Source: Saccopteryx bilineata
Lineage: Eukaryota > Chordata > Mammalia > Chiroptera > Emballonuridae
Length of the DNA stretch: 64,000 bases
Direction of reading: 5' to 3'
Assembly: GCF_036850765.1 (NCBI RefSeq)
Contig: NC_089492.1
Location: 292,600,590-292,664,589 of the forward strand
The position numbers and the translations under genes were made by a program. The notes under the pieces are model-generated. The model ran no database searches. It saw only the letters and a list, made by a program, of their open reading frames with translations, and was not told the DNA's origin. Of the stretch, positions 10,713-22,700 are shown piece after piece; positions within the stretch are counted from its first letter, which is position 1, and the number at the start of each line of letters is the position of its first letter.

Positions 10713-13700
10713 AGCTTCAACTCTTAGTTGCAGCATAAAAAAATAGTATTTGTTGCAAAATTTTCACTGTAGGAAATATGGAAAATGAAGATAAAGATCA
10801 CTCAGAATATCATTTTTCTGTGTCTAATGCCTGTAACCTGTCTACACCTAATGTTGTGAACATAGATTGACTTCAGTATTCATTTCCGATTTCATTTTTT
10901 CCCCCTCGGTTTCATTTTGATGTATTGAATTTGAACACTCCGGTTCCTGTGGAGCAGCGAAAGTGGTTGCGAACCTGCAGCCCAGGAATCCAGAGGGATC
11001 CAGAGGAATCTTGGGGTGACTTGGAATAGACATTTGGGTTTTCTGTTTTCCCTTCTTAAAAATGTCGACATCTGCCTGACCAGGCGGTGGCGCAGTGGAT
11101 AGAGCGTCGGACTGGGATGCAGAGGACCCAGGTTCGAGACCTCAAGGTCACCAGCTTGAGCGTGGGCTCATCTGGTTTGAGCAAAAGTCTACCAGCTTGA
11201 ACCCAAGGTCGCTGGGTCCAACAAGGGGTTACTCGGTCTGCTGAAGACCCGCGGTCAAGGCACATATGAGAAAGCAATTAATGAACAACTAAGGTGTTGC
11301 AAGCGCAATGGAAAACTAATGATTGATGCTTCTCATCTCTCTCCATTCCTGTCTGTCCCTGTCTATCCCTCACTCTGACTCACTTTCTGTCTCTGAAATA
11401 AATAAATAAATAAATACTAAAAAAAAAATACTTAAAAAAAAAAATGTCGACATCCCTATGCCATATAAATATCTGCACATTTTTTTAGTTCTTTGGCATA
11501 AATTCCTAGAGGTGAATTGGTGAGTCAGAGGTAGAGACGTTTTATATTTTTATATATTTTGCCAGACTGTCTTCAAGAAAATATTTATTTATAAAATTCC
11601 TATTTCCTCCCAATCTTTTTATGCTACCAGGCAATAAAAAAAAAATACCTTGCCTTCTTTTAGTTTTAAAGTTGCTATGAGATTTGAATAACTCTTCATG
11701 TAATTTTTACTTTTTTTGTTCTTATTGATCGATTTTAGAGAGGGAGAGGGAAGTATTCATTTGTTGTTCCACTTACTTCTGCATTCATTGGTCACTTTCT
11801 CTTTGTTCCCCGACTGGGGATTGAACCTACAACCTTGGTGTTTCAGGGCAATACTCGATAACCAACTGACTTAACTGGCCAGAAGCTCATTTTCACTTTT
11901 AACAAGCTACTTATGGCTTTATATATTTGGATTTTTATACAGGGCTTAAAACCATCTTTAAGAAATTTATATGAAGGTTTTCTGTTGCAAGTAGGAGAGC
12001 TTATGAAAGTCAGATTTGGGGATTTCAGTCTTAAAGGTGATGTTTGTGGAAAGCATAGAAAAATGGTATGATAGTGAAAAAAAGCAGGGAAATTGTGTTC
12101 AGCTTGGTTATAATACAAAGGAAGACTACTAAATGAAATCTCCAAAGGAATGCAGTTAACTGAACACAGGTGGTAGGTAGTTTATCAGTGAAACCCTGTT
12201 TTGTTTTATTTTACTTTTGCCCTGTTGAAAATCAGCTTGGACTGTGTTTTTCTGATGAGTGGAATACAAGTGATAAAAAAATGTTGGCATTTTCTAGAAC
12301 TAGTCAGAATGTTCCCTTGGGTGACCGTTTTTGGTCTTTTGAGACTAAATTGTTTCAAATACTATTCTGGGGGCCTTTTAAGGTTTTTTTTTGTTTGTTT
12401 GTTTGTTTTTGTATTTTTCTGAAGCTGGAAACGGGGAGAGACAGTCAGACAGACTCCCGCATGCGCCCGACCGGGATCCACCTGGCACGCCCAACAGGGG
12501 CCACGCTCTGCCTACCAGGGGACGATGCTCTGCTGCGACCAGAGCCACTCTAGCGCCTGGGGCAGAGGCCAAGGAGCCATCCCCAGCGCCCGAGCCATCC
12601 CCAGCGCCCGGGCCATCTTTGTTCCAATGGAGCCGTGGCTGCGGGAGGGGAAGAGAGAGACAGAGAGGAAGGGGGGGGTGGAGAAGCAAATGGGCGCTTC
12701 TCCTATGTGCCCTGGCCGGGAATCGAACCCGGGTCCCCTGCACATCAGGCCAACGCTCTACCGCTGAGCCAACCGGCCAGGGCCCCTTTTAAGTTTTTAA
12801 GGGTGTTGGAAGACTTGTATTTTTCCACAGACTGCTGTTCTTTGTACCCAATGAATTAAGGTTTACCTTTGAAGCTGATTTTTTTGTTGTTCCAAACTGC
12901 CTTCTGGATGTTAAGAGGCATGTTGATTTTTGAAAGTGACTTTTTTTTTTTTCCCCAGGTCTGACCTCTTTTTTTAGAAAATTAAATTTAATGGGGTGAC
13001 ATTGATCAATAAGCTACATTTTTAATTGTCACAATTCAAAACAAATTGTGTGTGTGTGTGTGTGTGTATGATAGAGACAGAGAGAGGGACAGATAGGGAC
13101 AGACAGACAGTAAGGGAGAGAGATAAGAAGCATCAATTCTTCGTTGTGGCACCTTAGTTCATTGATTGTTTTCTCATATGTGCCTTGACTGGGGGGCTGT
13201 AGCACACCAAGTGACCCCTTGCTCAAACCAGATGAGCCTGCACTCAGGCTGGTGACCTCGGGGTTTCAAATCTCAGTTGTCCGCGTCCCAGTCTAACGCT
13301 TTATTCACTGTGCCACCGCCTGGTCAGGCTCAAAACATTTTAAAGACGCATTTCTATAAATTGCTAGATGGAGTCCTCAGTGTTTTCAGTCATTACTTCC
13401 CAGTGTGGTTTGGGGAAGATGAGCAGAGGCTGCAAGTGTGGAAGAAACAGTTTAGTCAATCTCTCGAGCTCCTCTGTCCCAGGTGCTCTTTCAACCCCAT
13501 CTGATATTCGACTAGACAGCTCTTAGATGTCCACACTTTCACAGTTGAGGAAATACTACCCAGAGCAAGAAGCCCAGCTTGTGCGTGACAACAGCAGGGT
13601 TTTGGATACAAGGTGCTCTGGTCCTGATAGACGAGTAAGAGAATTGAGACTCCAGATGGGAGAAAATGTGGGCTGAACGAGGGGTCCGGGGTGTGAGGGT

Positions 13701-16700
13701 TGCCACAATCAGCTGAGGTCCTGTGGTTCTGCGATTTGGGGTGGGGTTCTCAAATTTTAACTTCACGACTAGAGCTTGTGGGCCACCAGGCACACTGGGA
13801 GTGAGGCACTCAAACCTCCTTTCACAGGGGGCTATGTCTCAGGGCTGCCTAGGGTTGTAGGGTCACACAACCTGGCATGTCCCAGACACAGGATGCCCCC
13901 AGTCATGGTGCTAAATACTTGCAGTGTGAGCAAATTTTTAGAAACCTCTTACCAGGGAAGGTCAGCTGGACCCTGTGGCCTCTATGGCTGCATCTTTGAC
14001 ATCTCTGTCCTGGGAACACTTGAAAGTCGACTGGAAACCACGTGGGAGAGGAAAAGGGTCTGAAACTAAGTCCTGAAAATGGCAGAGGATGCGAAGAAGG
14101 TGCCTTGCATGGGACCCCATTCGTCCTCATCGGTTCTGAGGGACTGTGTGGTTTTTGTCTTCAGAAGCAGGACTAAGGGTGGAGAGTCGTGTTTGAAGGT
14201 GAACGTGAGACAAAACTGGGCAGACCAAGCATGGGAACAGCTCCAACAGCTGCAACATTCTCGCTTGCATTGGGGTCTTGTCCAGCCTCTGTTACAGATG
14301 AGGACGGGCAGGTGCAGCAGGTTAGTAGCATGTCCTTGCCGAGGACACCTTGTATTGGTGCTGGAAGGAAACACATTAGTGTTGTGTGAAGAGGGGCCAA
14401 CAGTGGCCAGCAGAGGAGGGACATCTAATAAAATCCCAGAAAACACTTACTGAAATGTGTTTAGGGCCCACAGTTGCTAATGAGAACATAGATTTTATTG
14501 GCAATGTTTACATTTTAGAAGCTTGTCTTCCCAGTCTTGACCGTTTCACAATGAAATTACAGGCAGGCATTTTGGTGTCATAACTTGGGAGCAGCTGATT
14601 TGTGTTCTGTGGGCATGAAGGCACAATAGAGAGCGGGCTGAGGAGCAGTGATGAAGGTGACATGGGTGTGTCCTCACAGGTATGCTCTCGGAAAGTTGGC
14701 CGTGGGTCTGGGACTTTTCAGTCTTAGCCGAAGTAATGTAACATTTTCTTATGATTCTTTTGGTGTTCATTTTAACGTTAGTATCTTGCAATTCTGTGCT
14801 CCTACATTTAACATTTTCTTTGATATCTTCTTTATGAAAGATTTTTTTACAGTTGGGAAGACATTTGATAGTTACTTATCTGGAAGGTTAGTTTAATGTA
14901 GAATCCTATAGTTGTCAGGAGTGTTTTTCTAGCATGCATTTCTTTTGAGTAAGAAACAAATTGCGATCCTGGCTGGTTAGCTCAGAAGATTAGTGCGTCA
15001 TCCCAAAACACCACAGTTACGGGTTCAATCCCTGGTCAGGGCACATAGGGGAAGCGACCAGTGGATGCACAATATGTGGGACAACAAATGAATGCTTCCT
15101 CCAACCCGTCTCTCTAAAATCTAGTAATTTTTAAAAATTGTCACACTCTACTGTTGTCACCACACAAGATGGGCTGTGATGTCGATTTTACCAGCTTAGA
15201 AGAAACAGCACTTCTGTTGCTAATTAGCCTTTTTGCCACTTGTGAACATTTTGTTGGGGGAGGAACAAACTGCATTTTATCTTATTTTTAAACATACTTG
15301 GTGAAGATTTCAGAGAGTCGGGAGGGGGATGAGGACAGGCAGTAGGCAGTTCCCTTCAGACAGAGCCAGCCAGTGAGGAGCCTTGTCTGGGGTCCGCTGG
15401 GTGGAAGTTGGGGCCAGGTTACCTTGAGGGTGATTTATTTTCCTGGGATTTGGGCAGACTGAAATAACATGTTCCACCTGGACACCAGTGCAAACCTCAG
15501 ACCCAGTGTGCTGCCAAATGAGTACAGGAGGTGGGCCCTGCCAGGTGGTGTCCTCCAGGCAGGTCAGACTGCAGACTGCAGCAGCTAGAGGGGAAGACCC
15601 TGCATGGGGGTCTCTACCTAGAGCCTCCTGAGAGCCCTGTGGCCACTTCTGGGTGGTACACCTGCTGTTTCCCACCTGGAAACAATTGGTCCTGCCCAGG
15701 GTCTCTGTGCCCATCACCTCCACTCCCGCTCCATGGCTTGCTCCATGCTGTGCTGTTCTTTGCCCTGTGTGCTGGATATTTTAGTTATTTTTCTCACCCC
15801 AAGGATCTGAGTAGAGGGATTTGGGTCTGTTTGATCACTGCTGTGTCCCCAGTATAGAGTTATCTCCAGGAAATACTGTTGAGTCTAAATGGAATGGTAA
15901 CCTGACCAGGCGGTGGCACAGTGGATAGAGTGTCGGACTCGGACATGGAGGACCCAGGTTCGAAACCTCAAGGTTGCCGGTTTGAGCAATTGAGCAAGGG
16001 GTCACTTGCTCTGCTGTAGCCCTCCGGTCAAGGCACATATGAGAACACAATCAATGAACAACTAAGGTGCCACAACGAAGTTTTCTCATGTTGAAATGTC
16101 AACTATTGAAGGCTTCATGACTTCCTTGCTGTGGTTGGCTGGATGAAATGTACTCACTGGCCATTTCATTCGAGATTTCAAAAGTAGTTAAGCCTAGGCT
16201 CCTTTTATTTATTTATTTATTTATTTATTTATTTTTTTTGTGGCAGAGACAGAGAGAGGAACAGATAGGGACAGACAGACAGGAAGGGAGAGATGAGAAA
16301 TATCAGTTCTTCATTGCAGCTCCTTAGTTGTTCATTGATTGCTTTCTCATATGTGCCTTGACCGGGGGCTACAGCAGAACGAGTGACTCCTTGCTTGAGC
16401 CAGCGACCTTGGGCTCAAGCTGGTGAGCCTTGCTCAAACCAGATGAGCCTGCGCTCAAGCTGGCGACCTTGGGGTCTCGAACCTGGGTCCTCCTCATCCC
16501 AGTCCGACACTCTATCCACTGCAACATCGCCTGGTCAGGCTTAAGTTCTTTTATTCTGGCTAAGTATCTCAAAGAAATGACCAAGAGGAAATAACTGAGT
16601 TATATAAAATGTTTACATTTATATAAAAGTGTTTATTTTTTAAAAGAGTGGTATGTGAACTCTAAGTAGACCTTTTACACGTCTTTGTTGGAAAGCTTGT

Positions 16701-19700
16701 TGCTTTTCCCATTGTTGCTCACAACAGGCTTCTTGGGTGGTTGATGGATCACAGAAGAGTTTCTTACTCTGGCCCCAAAAGAGTTTCTCTCTTGACCGTC
16801 CAGTTTGCTTGTTGCAGGCCCACCTGAGATATAGTGTGGGGTGCATTCCAGACCACCACAGATACTGTGAGTTCCTTTGTTTTTGGTTTCACAGTGCATA
16901 TAAGTCATGTGTACACTCTACTGTACTCTGTTAAGTGTGCAGTAGTATGTCTACAACAACAGTTTACGTACCTTATGTGAAAATATTTTCTTGCTAAAAA
17001 ATATTAACCATCTTAGCTTGTTGGGAGATGGCGCCTGTGGGCTTCCTCGAAGCAGGGTTGCCACAAACCTTCAGTTTGTAATGTCTGAAAAGCGCAGTGA
17101 AGCCAGTGTGCCTCTGTGGCTCCACATGACTTGTTTGAGAACCTCAGAACTCCCGTCAGAGGTGGGTCTGTCACATCAGAGCCTGGGATAGACCTGCAGG
17201 CTCTGGAGGCAGAGTTGTTCCACCTACGTGTTGAGCAGCTGCTTTCCAACTTCAGGTCACTCCTTGTTAACTGACACCTTCAGCCCACATGTTTTCAGCT
17301 CTTGGTAGGATACCCAGTCCACCTTGCTTTCTGTGGGTCTGTGTTTTTTCATAGCATACTTCTGTCCCCCCTTGGCTAGAGAGGCAGCTCCTGGTCTTGT
17401 TAGCTCTGACCCTGGTGCCCTCGGGGTAAACCCTCCTGGACACAGGGGAAGTGGATGGTGGAGTCGGTGCTGTATGGTGCTTCCGGGCACCCTGCTTTTC
17501 CACTAGTCCCTCCTGCCCTCTACAGAAGACTTGAGGGTTGATGGATTTTTTACTCCCTGCTGATGTAGGGTTGATCTGAGGAATAAATCACACTTTTCCT
17601 CAATGACGGGTATTTGACAGGCCCTTAAGCTGCTGGAGCATTGGCAGGGCCTTTAGGGCACTTGCAGGGTAAGCGGCTTGGGGTCACAAGGAAAGTGCTT
17701 GTTGGGGGTGTTTTTGTTGGGCAGTGGTCAGTGGTGAGGCCAGCGTGGTCCCCACTGTCTTCCCTTATTACCATCCTATGGGAACAAGACTTCCCCAGAA
17801 GCAGGTGCCAGCCAACCTTGCGTGATCACAACCACATTGCGTGGAATTAATAAGTAGGTGCCTGCACAACAGCAGGTTCCCACCACCACAGTCGTGATAG
17901 CCTTCATCAGGCTTGTTGGTGCTCTGATAGAAAATACCACTTTTCTTGTATGTTACTGAATTGATGAGGAACAGGTTCAGTTTGGGATAAGGTGGTTGGT
18001 GTGTCCAAGTTTGGTGGCTGGGCCTATTGACTTCTCTCTGGTCACAGCACACATTTGCGAATGTCTTTGTTAGCTGACTCCCTTTGCATCAGAATCTGCG
18101 ATGGCAGCCAGACAACAGAAATGTCACAGTGAGGCGGCTGTCCCTTGGTTTGTTGGTCATTCATCTCTCATTTCCCTGTGTTCTTGACTAATTCTGGGTT
18201 TCAGTGCATGTGCTGCCCCTCCCTGTGTCTCCATGGCAGGAAGTGCCCGACTGGGCAATGGCCGCAGGTTCCACCTTGAGTGGCTACAGCACGGCTGCCC
18301 ACTGTCCTGGGGACTGGTGGCTGGTGCGTGTGAGTGGGGTGGGGGCTCCCAGAAGTGAGGATTCAGGTGGAAGTTACAGCGGCTTTCCCACCTGGTTGCG
18401 TGGGATGTCTGCGCCTTATCCAGCGGCTTCCTGGTCCCTCTAGCAGCTCCGTCTGAGCCAGGCTCGTCTCCCTTGCGAAGCTTCCCCATTGCCATGCAGC
18501 AGCTGCTTGTGTGCCTGCTGCACACGGGCCGCTAGAGGCACTGACTCTGCAGTGCGAGAGAGCCCCGTGGACAGTCTTCGTCTCAGCCATTTCAGGTTTC
18601 ATCTAGCATTTGTGTGACGTGCTGCAGGACTTGTTAAATTTTGAATAAAGTATTTAATGTTGAGGTTTTCATGCAGTGTTCTTACATGTCAACAAAGGTA
18701 CTCATTTTGTCCATTTCCTATCTTATGTCCCTTATTTGTAGGGTTTTGTGTCTTATTTAATCCAACTGTGATCTTTGTCTCCTTTTGTGTCTTTCAGCAA
18801 ACGGGGATTCAGTGTCCGGTCCTTTGGAACAGGGACTCACGTGAAGCTTCCAGGGCCAGCGCCCGACAAGCCCAATGTTTACGATTTCAAAACCACATAT
18901 GATCAGATGTACAATGATCTTCTTAGGAAAGACAAAGAACTGTATCCCAGCTGGTTACCTTTTTTAAAGACCCCAGTGTGGCTGTTTGTGGCAGGCGTGA
19001 CCTGTGGATCACACTGACCCGCACATCAGAGGCATCTGGGAGGTGGGTGGGTTGTGGCTGTCACTGTGTGCTGCACTGAGCTAGACAAGTGCAATGCAGA
19101 CACCCTCCTTTTGTTTCAGAGAATTGAGTTTATTCCTGGCACTACTCGGATAGTACGAGGGTTGGCACTATGCAGGCTGTGGGCATGTGGGGCACACTGT
19201 TTGTTGTACACGCGAAGTTCGTGGTGACGAAGGCCTGACACCACACACAGCATAGGTGGGGGAGGCAGAATCCTTTCCACACTGCAGGGCCACCCGCTCT
19301 CCTTTGTAAGTACGTGTGTACCTGTGAGTATATAGGTATAGTGTGCACTGATACACGGGCTGGCTGCTGCACACACCTCGGGTAATGTCTCTTGAGGGTC
19401 ACATTGGTTAAAAGGCCTTGTTTGTGAGCAAAGGAAGCAAGTTTGCAATTTTTTTTCTTTTGCGAGCAAGAGAGAGACAGGAAGGGAGAGATGAGAAGCA
19501 TCAACTCCTAGTTGCATTGCTTTAGTTGTTCATTGATTGCTTCTCATATGTGCCTTGACCAGTCCTCCAGCTGAGTCAGTGACCCTTTTCTCAAGCCAGC
19601 GACCATGGGATCATTTCAATAATCCCACATTCAAGCCAGATGAGCCTGTGCTCAAGTGGATGACCTCAGGTTTCAAACCTGGGACGTCAGCGTCCCAGGT

Positions 19701-22700
19701 TGACGCTCTATCCACTGTGCCACCACCTAGTCAGGCTGTTAGCCGATAATTTGATAGAACTTTGCTTCCCTTCAGGCACACAGAACAGGCTGGATCTGTT
19801 ACTTAAGACTCATGAAGGAAAAGGTATTTAGATTTCTGTGAAAGGTTCACAGGCTGTGTTTGGTTGTGACCCTCAGGATCTGGTCTGATCAGCACGTGAT
19901 CCCATGCTCCCTGAGACCCCGGGCCACCGTTGCAGTCAGGGAAAGTTATTTCTCAGGGTTGAACCCGAACACATTGCAGCCAAAAGGGTCATAACACCAA
20001 ATGGAAACTTGGTCTTCATGTTGGCACGCTCCAACTTTTTATAAATTTCATACGTTTTCTGTACCTCTGTAGATCAGTTAGCTGGGAGTGGCCCTAAAAG
20101 TCCTAGCTGATGTGAGCTGGGTCCCCCTGCTCTCTTCCTGGCTGCAGGTAAGGTGGTCAGTAGAGGCCTTGGGGCAGAAACAGGCATTTCTTGTCAGTGC
20201 CATAGCCGGGCAGGTGGGAGTCTGGGTGGTGGTGGGGGTAGTGTCCTGAAAGGCACCTGAAGCCAGCCTTCCAGGGGGCAGGCCCACTCACACAGATGGG
20301 AGGAGCACATTCTCAGCCTCCCCCCCTTCTCAGAGACCCCAGGACGCACTTTGGAAGAAATTTCGCAGGTGTCTCCCTTGAGTCGTCATCACCTATGTCC
20401 TGTCTCCATATTGGAGTGACCGCTCTGCTCACATCCCTGGGCCAAAAACAGAGATTGCGCTCTATTGCCGAGGAGCAGCCCCTGGAGAGGCTCCCCTGGG
20501 GTTCCCCTTGGAGCTGAGGCTGCCCTTAGTCTTTCAGGAAGCACTGGCCACAGGTCTTTCCCTGGAGAGAGCTGGGATCTTAATTCCAGGGTCTTTCACT
20601 TGCTTATCTGGAGACCCTGGCTGATTCTGACGACGATTCTTCAGTCAGCACCATTCATTTTTGAGCTTACACCAAGCAGGAGAAACAGAAACAGAGCGTC
20701 TGCGCGCTCCCTCAGTTATCCCAGACAGGCCCTTGTGCGCAGGCTCTAGCAGCTTGACACAGTTTAAAAGACCAGATCCAGAGGGACTCAGCAGGGGTGT
20801 GTGCATGGCCCTAATAGTTAACACAAAGGAGCAGAAACCCACTTCTTGGATTTCGGGTGTCCTCCTTTATAGGGTCACTTTGTGCAGGTCCATAGTGTCC
20901 CCACCAACTGTCCGTCCTGAAGATGGCTGCACACTTGTGTGTCTGTGCACTTCCCTGCTTTCTTGTGTGTGGGGAGGATGGAAGCTTTGTGCCCACCGCC
21001 ACTAACAGTACTTGCTTCCTGTGGACCCTGTGTAGGAACGTCCCCTTCCTCTTTGATTGCCCTTCACAAAGCTCTGGGAGGAACACCTTTGTGTTTATTG
21101 ACTTCACTTGAGTGGGATTTCTGTCTCCTGGGGGGATAGGGGAGAGACAGGACAGCTTTGTGCTTGGTGCTTAGCTCCACACAGATACAACCCTTAGCCA
21201 GTAATGAAGGGATATCTGCTCCAAGGGTGGGGTCACTACCCTGGCAAACACCACAGGTGAGGGAGGGGAAAAGCATCAGTGGAGAGGTGCCCTGGAATAC
21301 TGCAGTGGACACTTGATTAGTGATAGGACAAGTATCTGGTTGCAGAGGGCCTGGTGATTAGCTTGTTTCCTCATTTGCTCATGGTTCATGCAGCTAAGTG
21401 CTAAAAACCCAGGTCTGGGACAGAATACTTGATGGGCTCTTGCAGAAGTGGCAGTTCCTATAACCTGCAGTGGAAAGCTAGAGAAACATTTTAAGATTTA
21501 ACCTGAAGGCCCTGGCTGGTTGGCTCAGCAGTAGAGCGTCAGCCTGGCATGTAGAAGTCCTGGGTTCTATTCCTGGTCAGGGCACACACAAGTGCCCATC
21601 TGCTCCACCCCCACCTCTCCCTGCAGCCATGGTCCCAGGTACTATGGATGGCTTCCATGCTTCCCTCGGGCACTAAAATAGCTACTGTATTTCCCCATGT
21701 ATAAGACATACCTTAATTTGGGGGCCCAAAATTTGAAGAAAAAAAAATTACATAAAGTTACTGAACTCGTTTTATTCATCATAAACTCATAAAACTCATC
21801 ACTGTCAAAACTCCTATCCATTAGCTTGTCCTCATCTGTGTCTGATGACGAATCACTGTCTTCATATAGTGTCTCAGCCTCAGATCCATCTATGGCATTT
21901 GAAATGCCACAACCACTGTATAAGAAGCACCCAGTTTTTAGACCCTCCAAAATTAAAAAAGTAAAGTGTGTCTTATATGTGGGGAAATACAGTAGACTGA
22001 GATCATCTCCCCAGTAGGGGGGCTTGCTGGGTGGATCTCAGTTGGGGTGCATGTGGGAGTCTGTCTCTGCCTCCCCACCTCTCAAAAAAAAAACCCATAG
22101 GTAAACAACATTCAGGAAATGAATTTTCCAGAGAGAATGACAGGGGTCCGTGTGTGTCCACCTCACTGTTCTGAGAATAGGCCCTCAGTACAGTTTGGCT
22201 AGTGGTTCCCTCAGGATCAAAGGACCAGATGAAATATACTGCTCACAAAAATTAGGGGATATTTTCAAAATGAATATGAAATGATTAAAAAAGCACTTGA
22301 CTTTTTTTTTTAATGGTGAATTTTATGTGCTGTTTATTTCACTCAATTTTATTTTTTTTACAGGGACAGAGGGACAGATAGGGACAGACAGGAGGGCAGA
22401 GAGATGAGAAGCATCAATTCTTCGTTGTGGCACCTTAGTTGTTCCTTGATTGCTTTCTCATATGTGCCTTGACTGTGGGGCTACAGCAGACCGAGTGACC
22501 CCTTGCTCAAGCCAGCGACCTTGGGCTCAAGCTAATGAGCCCATGCTCAAGTGGGCAACCTCGGGTTTTGAACCTGGGTCCTCTGCATCCTAGTCTGACG
22601 CTCTAGCCACTGCGCCACCGCCTGGTCAAGCAAAAGCACTTGACTTTTTAATTAACATCAGAAAAGCAAATGACAAGTCAAAGTTCAATTATATAAAGTG

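Larger units (their letters stand above)
8710..18797 (+). other. SSU72: SSU72 intron 1
   Basis: A 10.1 kb intron that starts in the CpG island and then becomes AT-rich. It holds SINEs (9488-9668, 10507-10739, 11073-11439, 11706-11882, 12383-12784, 13030-13330, 14966-15140, 15901-16086, 16200-16540) and a shortened Tigger (16815-17113). Nothing coding was found at 17250-18790; the open frames there are short and unsupported. Confidence 0.85.
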
